Below the pieces are notes generated by a model, which was not told the origin of the DNA, searched no databases, and saw only the letters and a list, made by a program, of their open reading frames with translations. A stretch of DNA of 64,000 nt from Leptospira limi (lineage in GTDB: Bacteria > Spirochaetota > Leptospiria > Leptospirales > Leptospiraceae), in the NCBI RefSeq assembly GCF_026151395.1, contig NZ_JAMQPV010000001.1, forward strand, positions 868,001 through 932,000. Reading direction: 5' to 3'. The position numbers and the translations under genes are program-made. Within the stretch, counting starts at the first letter, position 1, and the number at the start of each line of letters is the position of its first letter. Of the stretch, positions 57,552 to 64,000 are shown piece by piece.

Positions 57552-57806
57552 TCACCAATCAGGTAATTGTTACAAAATTCAGTTACTAACTTCTTTCCTC
57601 AACATTCCATATGAATGGGTTGATTTAAATATTAAAAAGGGAGAAACACAAACTGAAGCCTTTTTACAATTGCTGATATTAGTTTATTTGCGTATACCCA
57701 TGTTGCTCATCAAGGCGGTTTCGACTTAACAAGTTATCCAAATATTCGCATGTGGATTAAAAGGATACAATCGATGGATTCATTCCAACCTATGAAGCTA
57801 AACTGA
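57535..57806 (+). pseudogene. Glutathione S-transferase remnant with internal deletion and frame change
   Basis: The first part (from ATG 57535, with AGGAG upstream) encodes a typical GST N-terminus, MKVYGDHQSGNCYKIQLLTS and then NIPYEWVDLNIKKGETQTEA. After codon about 46 the frame changes, and in another frame the typical GST C-terminal end appears: IADISLFAYTHVAHQGG, DLTSYPNIRMWIKRI, ending QPMKLN at 57806. The middle of a normal GST of about 200 residues is missing, so the gene has been broken by a deletion of roughly 300 bases near 57670. It overlaps the PhlG-like gene by 17 bases and was probably part of the same TetR-controlled unit. Confidence 0.85.
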
Positions 57807-57808
57807 GT

Positions 57809-58720
57809 TTAATTAGGTTGGAGTTTGCATTGTTCTGCGTCAGTTTCAAGTTCGATTGTCGTATGGATGATTTCAAACTCAGAAGCAACTTTTCTGATTT
57901 CTTCTTTTAAGAGTTGAAACTCACTTAAGTTTATTTTTTTGTCCATCAAAACATGAAGGGATGCAACATGATGGTTTCCATCTAAACTCCAAATTTTAAT
58001 ATCGTGAACTGATTTGACTCCCTTGATATTTTCCCAATGTGCAATGAGTTCGGATCGATTGAGTGAGATAGGCACTCCTTGCAGAAATACACGCATGACT
58101 TGTTTTGTATTCCGATAAGCATTGAATAAAATCCAAACTGCAATTCCAAGAGACATCAAAGGGTCAAACCAAGGTAAATTCCAAAAATACATAAAAATAC
58201 TACCAATGAGTACAGCAACCCAACCCAAAATATCTTCGAGGAAGTGCAAAAAAACAGCTTTTTCGGAAAAACTAGATCCACGATTTAAACGTACCATCGC
58301 AATTCCATTCACAACAACACCAACAATTGCGAGGACAAACATGGCATCAGCTTTTGATTCCGCAGGGGAAATAAATCGTTTGATGGATTCAATGATCATA
58401 AAGATGGATCCAACAGTTAACAATACAGATATAAATAAGGCACCTAATATCGAAAAACGCCTGTATCCATAATCAAAATGAAGATCATTTGGTCTTGTTG
58501 AAACCTTTTGTAAATACCAAACAAATGCAAGTGAAAGAGCATCGCCAAAATCATGAAACGCATCTGATATAATAGCGATGCTATTGGAATAAACTCCTCC
58601 AACCAATTCAAATAAGGAAAAGAATAAATTTAAGAAAAAAGCCCAAGCTAAGTTTTTAGAAGAGGAAGAGATGTCAGTATGTGAATGGTTGTGATTGGAA
58701 TGATTGTGTCCATGTCCCAT
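57809..58720 (-). CDS. CDF-family cation exporter
   Basis: The 303-residue inner-membrane protein has a His-rich N-terminus (MGHGHNHSNHNHSHTD), about six helices, and metal-site residues in helix 2 (SDAFHDFGDAL, about 52-62) and helix 5 (HFLEDILGW, about 157-165). The cytosolic C-terminal domain is present from about 205. CDF transporters expel zinc, cobalt, cadmium or similar divalent ions in exchange for protons; the His/Asp set fits the zinc-type group. It is convergent with the GST remnant and separated by only 2 bases. Confidence 0.92.
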   Translation of the reverse strand: MGHGHNHSNHNHSHTDISSSSKNLAWAFFLNLFFSLFELVGGVYSNSIAIISDAFHDFGDALSLAFVWYLQKVSTRPNDLHFDYGYRRFSILGALFISVLLTVGSIFMIIESIKRFISPAESKADAMFVLAIVGVVVNGIAMVRLNRGSSFSEKAVFLHFLEDILGWVAVLIGSIFMYFWNLPWFDPLMSLGIAVWILFNAYRNTKQVMRVFLQGVPISLNRSELIAHWENIKGVKSVHDIKIWSLDGNHHVASLHVLMDKKINLSEFQLLKEEIRKVASEFEIIHTTIELETDAEQCKLQPN

Positions 58721-58818
58721 AAGGTTAATGTAACACTGATTGAATTTGTGTGCAACTAGTAAAGTGTTGGGATAAAATGATTAGAAAACATTTCTAAGGT
58801 GAGTAATGCAATTGGATT

Positions 58819-60711
58819 TCATTCAAATAGAATTTTAGGTTTGGAGTAAAGATAACCTTGGACGATATGACAGGATGTTTTTTTTAAAGACTGGATTTGT
58901 TCTTCTCTTTCAATTCCCTCTGCAATGGTTTTTAAACCCAAGGAGTCTGCTAAATGGCATATTGATTCCAAAAGCAAAAAATTACGATCGGAAGTTGCAA
59001 TTTCATCTAAAAATGATTTATCGATTTTTAATTCATCAAATTGTATTTTTTGCATATAGTGTAGTGATGAATATCCTTTACCAAAATCATCTAACGAAAC
59101 AGAGATTCCATTTGACCTGAGGTTAGAAACTATACTTTGGATGGTTTCAATTTCATCTATAAAGATATCTTCAGTAATTTCAAAGATTAGATTTTTTGGA
59201 TTTATTGAATTTTGATTTAAATAGGTGATGATATAATCATTAAAATTAGGAAATAAAAAGAAGATTGGTGATATGTTGATCGAAATTTTGATCTCATGGC
59301 CATATACTTTCTGTAAACTTGGAATTTGACTGACTACTTTTTCGAATATTTTTTTGCCGAAAGGAACAATCAAATCTGATTTTGTAATGATGGGGATAAA
59401 TTCATCTGGAGATATCTCACCTAATTCTGGCACCGTCCATCTGGCAAGTGCCTCTAACCCAACAATAGATTGGTTTGAAATATCTACCTTTTCTTGGTAG
59501 GCAATTTTAAAATGATTGAACTCAATCGCTTTTTCCAGTTGGTTTTTTAGTCTTTGTTCCCTTTCGATTTTCTTTTCCATTTCTGGTTCGAACCAAACCA
59601 AATGGTTCATTGACTTTTCCCGGGCTACATTCATCGCAATGGAAAGTTTTCGAATGACCTCGTCCAAAAGATTGGCTTCCGTTGGAAAATGAATTCCAGA
59701 AACTCGGTATTGGAGTCTATGGCCAAGTCTATCTGGTGTTAGAGTTTGGTTATTATTTAAGTCAAATTTGACAATTGCTTCTTCAATCCGATTCCTGGTA
59801 GAATTTTCGATCCATAAAATGAATTCATCTCCACCTAAACTAGCTACGATTGTATTTGGACGTTCAGAAGTGTATTGTTTTAATATATTTCCTATTAGTG
59901 TTAATATCTGGTCCCCAAAACTGATTCCATGTAATGCATTAATAACTTTTATACCTTTGATATTTATGAGTAATACAAAAGCTTCTTTTGAACCAATATC
60001 GATTCTATTTTGAATGGATACTTCAAATGAATAACGATTTGGTAATTGTGTGAGAGAGTCATGAAACGCAAGTTTGTCGATATATTGCTTTGATTTTAAA
60101 ATCTTTGCTCTGGATTCTTTTAGATATACAATATTTTTAATTAATTTTGCTCGTAACCTTTGGATCAAAAAACCAGAAAGTATGGAAAAAATGATTAAAC
60201 TTACTGATTTAAAATACCATTCTCTTGGACTTTGATTCCGTATTCCTAACTCGTCTGGAAATATAACAATAGATTGGTATACAAATATTCCAAAAATAGC
60301 AGGGACAATTGAAATGAATAAAGCTGACAATAGGCTTGGAATGGGAGGTAAAAACACAAAAAAAGAAATGATGATGAAGGCAAGAGAGATCTCACCTGTC
60401 CCGAGTAATCCACTTCTTAAAAAAGATAAAACAGATATGAAGATTGCTGTAAAGATTAAAGTGAGAACCCGAATGACTAATGAAATTTTGTTTTTTAATA
60501 AATATTCAATGATGAATAAGATTGAAATTCCTAAATCGACAACAAAAAAGATATAATCGATTTCACCTGATTTCGTAATGAGGGGTGTGAGATGCAAACA
60601 GGCTGCAACCAAAAATAGCCCAGATGCTGCGATTAAAAATCTCCTGAGTAGGGGACCTGTGTCCTTTCTGAATTTTAACCAATAGACGTAATTTCGTTTG
60701 TCAGTGATCAT
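58819..60711 (-). CDS. Membrane-bound GGDEF-EAL protein
   Basis: The 630-residue protein has six or so N-terminal membrane helices (about 22-190), a GGDEF domain (about 205-375) with intact SLGGDEFILWI, and an EAL domain (about 385-628) with GLEALARW, VSLDDFGKGYSSL, ELKIDKSFLD and TIAEGIEREE. Both active-site motifs look intact, so it could make or degrade cyclic-di-GMP. The inhibitory I-site before GGDEF reads RPNT rather than RxxD. The membrane part has no known sensor family. The domain order is common in leptospires. Confidence 0.9.
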   Translation of the reverse strand: MITDKRNYVYWLKFRKDTGPLLRRFLIAASGLFLVAACLHLTPLITKSGEIDYIFFVVDLGISILFIIEYLLKNKISLVIRVLTLIFTAIFISVLSFLRSGLLGTGEISLAFIIISFFVFLPPIPSLLSALFISIVPAIFGIFVYQSIVIFPDELGIRNQSPREWYFKSVSLIIFSILSGFLIQRLRAKLIKNIVYLKESRAKILKSKQYIDKLAFHDSLTQLPNRYSFEVSIQNRIDIGSKEAFVLLINIKGIKVINALHGISFGDQILTLIGNILKQYTSERPNTIVASLGGDEFILWIENSTRNRIEEAIVKFDLNNNQTLTPDRLGHRLQYRVSGIHFPTEANLLDEVIRKLSIAMNVAREKSMNHLVWFEPEMEKKIEREQRLKNQLEKAIEFNHFKIAYQEKVDISNQSIVGLEALARWTVPELGEISPDEFIPIITKSDLIVPFGKKIFEKVVSQIPSLQKVYGHEIKISINISPIFFLFPNFNDYIITYLNQNSINPKNLIFEITEDIFIDEIETIQSIVSNLRSNGISVSLDDFGKGYSSLHYMQKIQFDELKIDKSFLDEIATSDRNFLLLESICHLADSLGLKTIAEGIEREEQIQSLKKTSCHIVQGYLYSKPKILFE

Positions 60712-60799
60712 TTATCCTCTACTTCCAAAATTTGTCTAAGGTCAGCATGTTTAAAAAAGTCTTTTCGAAACAAAACGTCAAGACTAAGTTATCCTCATT

Positions 60800-61309
60800 G
60801 TGTCCTCTCCTAATGAATTATCTCCCAAGTCACCGCAAGAATCAGCCGTAGAAACTCGACATGTCGTTCTTCCGAATGATGCCAACCATTACGGAACCGC
60901 GTTTGGTGGTGCAATCATGAGTTGGATTGACTTAATTGCAGTCATGGCTGCCCAAAGGCATTCCGGAAGAGAAGCGGTGACAGTCAGCATTGATCGAATC
61001 AATTTTATTACACCCATCCAAATTGGAGACCATGTCAATTTAAAAGCGATGGTGAATTATGTAGGAACAACTTCAATGGAAGTGGGTGTGCAGGTGAATC
61101 GAGAAAATCCATACACTGGAGAGATGGTGAGAGCCACTACCGCCTATCTTTCGTTTGTTGCATTGGATGAGAACAAAAAACCTGCTCCAGTGCCTCCGTT
61201 AAAATTAGAAACAGATCTCGAAAAACGAAGGTTTGCGGAAGGAAAAATGCGAATCGAAATGGCTAAAGAATTTGCAGCAAAAATTAAGGCGAGTCGAAAG
61301 ATTACTTAA
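60800..61309 (+). CDS. Acyl-CoA thioesterase (hotdog fold)
   Basis: The 169-residue protein has the cytosolic acyl-CoA thioesterase pattern: RHVVLPNDANHYGTAFGGAI (about 20-39) followed by a helix, then SIDRINFITPIQIGDHVNLKA and VRATTAYLSFVALDE strands. Such enzymes hydrolyse acyl-CoA thioesters. The start is GTG at 60800. Its TAA overlaps the stop of the convergent DUF1330-like gene within TTAA (61306-61309). Confidence 0.88.
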   Translation: MSSPNELSPKSPQESAVETRHVVLPNDANHYGTAFGGAIMSWIDLIAVMAAQRHSGREAVTVSIDRINFITPIQIGDHVNLKAMVNYVGTTSMEVGVQVNRENPYTGEMVRATTAYLSFVALDENKKPAPVPPLKLETDLEKRRFAEGKMRIEMAKEFAAKIKASRKIT

Positions 61310-61629
61310 TTTATATATCGATCATATTCTGCAATTTGCGTTGTACTTTCGACCGATGGAACAAAGTATTTTTCTCTAATCTTTTTATATTCAGGATCTG
61401 CAAAGAAACTAAGTTTTTTTTCTTTGGTTTTGAAATAAATCAGAAACACTCTGTTGATTGGATTTTCGGTTTCGGATTTTAGAGTTTCTGCAATTTTAAA
61501 ATCATACCGAAATCCACCTTCATATTGTTCCAACAGTCCTTTCATTGCGTTTCGGTATTCAGCATATACACTTTCATCTTTGACTTGGAGGCCTACAATC
61601 GTTTCGAATGATAAAATTTCTTTTTGCAT
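61306..61629 (-). CDS. DUF1330-like protein
   Basis: The 107-residue protein resembles the dimeric alpha/beta-barrel DUF1330 group: LQVKDESVYAEYRNAM at about 14-29, RVFLIYFKTKEKKLSFFADP in the middle, and the ending IREKYF...AEYDRYIN. The function is not established. It is on the same strand as, and 25 bases downstream of, the methyltransferase gene. No signal peptide or cysteine. Confidence 0.7.
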   Translation of the reverse strand: MQKEILSFETIVGLQVKDESVYAEYRNAMKGLLEQYEGGFRYDFKIAETLKSETENPINRVFLIYFKTKEKKLSFFADPEYKKIREKYFVPSVESTTQIAEYDRYIN

Positions 61630-61653
61630 AAGGTTTTTCTCACATATTTTAAG

Positions 61654-62268
61654 CTAAATTTTCTTCTTAAACCGACCAAAGACAAAATTTTGGACTGTAC
61701 CAAAAGGTGTATGGTGGTCTTCTCTTTGGAATTCAATGGGCTCAAATTCAGGGGAAAAGGTTTCAGCTAACGTTTCTTCGGTGTATTGTTTGATCTCAAG
61801 CCCACTACATTTTTTAGGGCCATCATTGCTAAAGGTTCCTATGATGAGTTCACCATCTTTGTTTAGAGCTTTTAATAAATTATTTTTGTAAGCTAAAATG
61901 GATTCTGGATCTGTTAAAAAATGAAAGACTGCTCTGTCATGCCATAGTTCGTATTTGATGTCAGATTGGAATATAGTGATGTCTGAAACAATCCACTTAA
62001 TATTTTTCCCAATTTCACCTAATCTCTGTTTGCATCGGTTTAATGCGTTTTGACTAATGTCTAAAACAGTTAGATTTTGGTAACCAAGCTCTAAAAGATG
62101 ATCCACTAAATTGGATTCTCCACCACCGACATCAATGATTTTTGCTGAAGTTGGTAAATTTGTATGATTGATCAATTGTAAGGAGAGCTTTGGAATCTCC
62201 TGAGTCCAACTCACTTCATTTGGTTGTTTTTCAGTGTAAATTGTTTCCCAATGTGTTTGATTATTCAT
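61654..62268 (-). CDS. Class I SAM-dependent methyltransferase
   Basis: The 204-residue protein has motif I IIDVGGGESNLVDHLLELGY (about 44-63), the acidic end of strand 2 in LTVLDISQNAL (about 66-76), and VSDITIFQ with AVFHFLTDPE further on. It is the type with an opening HWETIYTEKQPNEVSW often annotated as a UbiE/tellurite-resistance-like methyltransferase. Substrate unknown. It overlaps the MFS transporter gene start by 8 bases, suggesting coupled expression. Confidence 0.85.
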   Translation of the reverse strand: MNNQTHWETIYTEKQPNEVSWTQEIPKLSLQLINHTNLPTSAKIIDVGGGESNLVDHLLELGYQNLTVLDISQNALNRCKQRLGEIGKNIKWIVSDITIFQSDIKYELWHDRAVFHFLTDPESILAYKNNLLKALNKDGELIIGTFSNDGPKKCSGLEIKQYTEETLAETFSPEFEPIEFQREDHHTPFGTVQNFVFGRFKKKI

Positions 62269-63475
62269 GGTGTATCGTTTTTCTTTTGGTTTGGATGTAA
62301 TACAGTGTTACGATGGATACAAACACTAAGAATGGTATACTCACTAGATTGAGAGTCAACCATCCTATTTTATGTTCCAAATAACCAGCACTATATGTGG
62401 AAAAGATGGCAATAGAATATACAATCGTATCGTTAACAGCTTGGATTGTGTTTTTTTCCGCTGGATGGTATTGTTCCACAAGTAAATTTGTCCCACCCAC
62501 ATACATAAAATTCCAACCGATTCCAAGTAATATCAGTGCTACTGCAAATGGTAAAAATTCGGTTCCTTGGATCGCAGAAACTGATTCCAGTCCCATGACT
62601 GCAACACCTAACAAGATCAAGTAGGGTGATGTCATTTTACGAACTAAAAATCCAGAGAAAAAGGAAGGGATGTACATACCTAAAACATGCCATTGTAATA
62701 CCAATGTGGATGCATGCATTTCATGACCATGTGATTTCATCGCAACGGGCACAGCTGTCATAAGCATTGCCATAAGTCCAAATCCAAAAGAAGTAGAGAG
62801 AATCGAAACCCATAGTCCTAAATTTTTTATATGGTAGGAAAATGGCCTTACTTTTTCTCTTTCTTGGTGTTCCGATTTGTTTTCTGTAGTGAAACGTTTG
62901 TTCGGTGAAGGTAAGAATGTGATTAGTAAAAATTGTAGGGAAAGAGAAACAATTAGGATTAAATAACATCCCAAAAATAAGGAAGTGGGAAAAAGTTCTT
63001 TACCTTGTAAGCCTGCAAGTGGACCAAGAAAAGCTGCTGGGATTCCAGCGATTAAAATCCAAGACAATGCACTCGCCCTATCATGGTTTGGCACAGATTC
63101 CATTGCAACAAAACGAAGGTATTGGATAAACGATTGGTGAATTCCAAATAACAAGTGAGCTATGGAAAACAAAACAAAACTTTTTTCCCATATAGCATAC
63201 GCCGCAAGGATTGCACCAAAGATTCCAATGATCGTACCAAGAAGAAGTCCATATTTACTCCCTTGCCATTTCATAAACCTTGAGGCGGGGACTAAACCTA
63301 TCAGAGTTCCAAGGATCACAAACGAAACGGGTAGTGAGGCGGATTCTGGAGATGGGCTTATGGTTTGGCCTGCCAGTGCAGAAACTGCCATAATCATCAC
63401 TGTCCCAATTTGGAATACAGTTTGGGTAATGGAAAAGATACCAAGAACTTTGATTTTATTTAAAAAGGAATTCAT
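62261..63475 (-). CDS. MFS transporter
   Basis: The 404-residue membrane protein has twelve hydrophobic segments in two halves with a central charged loop (about 195-215). The conserved MFS loop between helices 2 and 3 is seen only weakly as GLVPASRFMKWQGSK (about 59-73). It probably exports or imports a small molecule, but no substrate is suggested. Its stop overlaps the methyltransferase ATG by 8 bases. ATG at 63475 chosen as the first in frame with the first helix. Confidence 0.87.
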   Translation of the reverse strand: MNSFLNKIKVLGIFSITQTVFQIGTVMIMAVSALAGQTISPSPESASLPVSFVILGTLIGLVPASRFMKWQGSKYGLLLGTIIGIFGAILAAYAIWEKSFVLFSIAHLLFGIHQSFIQYLRFVAMESVPNHDRASALSWILIAGIPAAFLGPLAGLQGKELFPTSLFLGCYLILIVSLSLQFLLITFLPSPNKRFTTENKSEHQEREKVRPFSYHIKNLGLWVSILSTSFGFGLMAMLMTAVPVAMKSHGHEMHASTLVLQWHVLGMYIPSFFSGFLVRKMTSPYLILLGVAVMGLESVSAIQGTEFLPFAVALILLGIGWNFMYVGGTNLLVEQYHPAEKNTIQAVNDTIVYSIAIFSTYSAGYLEHKIGWLTLNLVSIPFLVFVSIVTLYYIQTKRKTIHHE

Positions 63476-63532
63476 GAATCAGTAAAATTTAAATTTCTCA
63501 GCCTTAGGCAGTAAAGTCAATTCGATCCATGT

Positions 63533-64000
63533 TTAAATTCCAAGTTTTGTCAGAATTTCTTTGGCTTGCGATACAAAATGTACTTCTTCTTCTTTTTTAA
63601 ATGGTACAAAAATATTTTGTGCAAAACGTACGGAAAGATGAGCATACTCAATACAACCTGCTACTGTTAATTCTGGTTTTGCTTTTCCTGGAAATATTTT
63701 AATGTCGGAACCATCGGGCACAACAAGTGAACGTGGTGGTATTTTTTTCCCTCCACGAATCATACATCCAGCTGCGATTTGAGATCCATCTCCTATTTCA
63801 GCATTATCCAAAACAATGGATCCGATTCCAACAAGAACAGCTCTTCCTATTTTGCATCCATGGATCATGACATTGTGCCCAACTAATGTCCATTCGCCGA
63901 TAGAGATAGGACTTGTCGAATCTGTATGTAGAGTAGAATTATCTTGGATATTCACATAATCTCCCAGTTTGATTTTGTTCATGTCAGCACGAACAACAGC
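63533..64000 (-). CDS. Gamma-carbonic-anhydrase-like hexapeptide protein, N-terminus beyond the window
   Basis: The visible part has the left-handed beta-helix pattern: LGDYVNIQDNSTLHTD, VGHNVMIHGCKIG and VGIGSIVLDNAEIGDGSQIAAG. The His residues in LHTD and in GHNVMIHGC match the zinc ligands of gamma-carbonic anhydrases, so it may bind zinc and hydrate carbon dioxide, or be a related PaaY/YrdA-type protein. An ATG at 63982 exists, but the frame stays open to the edge with AVVRAD before it, a normal family segment (RGDMNKIKIG in relatives), so the true start lies outside. Confidence 0.85.
   Translation of the reverse strand, partial: AVVRADMNKIKLGDYVNIQDNSTLHTDSTSPISIGEWTLVGHNVMIHGCKIGRAVLVGIGSIVLDNAEIGDGSQIAAGCMIRGGKKIPPRSLVVPDGSDIKIFPGKAKPELTVAGCIEYAHLSVRFAQNIFVPFKKEEEVHFVSQAKEILTKLGI

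Overview
The window looks like a chromosomal segment of a Leptospira species, most likely from the free-living (saprophytic) side of the genus. The evidence is a leptospiral flagellar-sheath protein (FcpA-like, 27726-28628), moderately AT-rich DNA, many TTG/GTG starts, spirochaete-type lipoboxes, and the bacterial rpmH-rnpA-yidD-yidC-jag-mnmE block sitting apart from any dnaA. Most of the window is housekeeping or conserved leptospiral genes. I saw no insertion sequence, prophage, CRISPR array, tRNA or rRNA.

Layout. 1-4809 (minus strand): an M23 peptidase lipoprotein cut by the left edge, a flavin monooxygenase, an unusually AT-rich multi-spanning membrane protein, two thioredoxin-fold proteins and a 49-residue protein. 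4928-13501 (plus): valS, purD, an unknown gene, prfB, a degenerate sigma54-activator-like regulator and a MotB/OmpA-like cell-wall-binding protein. 13491-17794 (minus): lepB, a class B penicillin-binding protein with a PASTA domain, and a DUF115/Maf-type protein. 17881-21148 (plus): thrC, then a lone histidine-kinase-type ATPase translationally coupled to a tail-anchored protein. 21155-24012 (minus): leuS and a small zinc-ribbon protein. 24314-27642 (plus): a YbbA/YbbP-like ABC exporter. 27726-28628 (minus): fcpA. 28856-30984 (plus): a DnaC-like ATPase, folK and panB. 31027-34576 (minus): a 53-residue protein, an ABC-F ATPase, a rhodanese and DAHP synthase.

34687-43977: mostly membrane, lipoprotein, cyclic-di-GMP and redox genes (YihY/BrkB, TSUP permease, EAL phosphodiesterase, Acg-like nitroreductase, FrnE-like DsbA, a lone RND pump). 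44065-49887: a DUF2804 protein divergent from a cholesterol-oxidase-like GMC enzyme, an ankyrin protein, a large lipoprotein and a Lys-rich secreted peptide. 49969-54777 (minus): the ribosomal protein L34 / RNase P / membrane insertase / tRNA-modification cluster. 54979-64000: MltA, a TetR regulator divergent from a PhlG-like hydrolase and a broken glutathione S-transferase gene, a CDF cation exporter, a GGDEF-EAL protein, a thioesterase, a DUF1330-like protein, a methyltransferase, an MFS transporter and a gamma-carbonic anhydrase cut by the right edge.

Points most worth following: the regulator at 10875-12371 lacks the GAFTGA loop and the normal Walker B residues; rnpA has its conserved N-terminal helix in frame but no canonical start codon for it; intrinsic terminators sit directly against the starts of three downstream genes; the TetR/PhlG intergenic region carries a palindrome and a 33-bp-spaced repeat; an ATPase and a tail-anchored protein form an uncharacterised pair; and a glutathione S-transferase gene has lost its middle. 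No clearly new multi-gene defence or secretion system was recognised.
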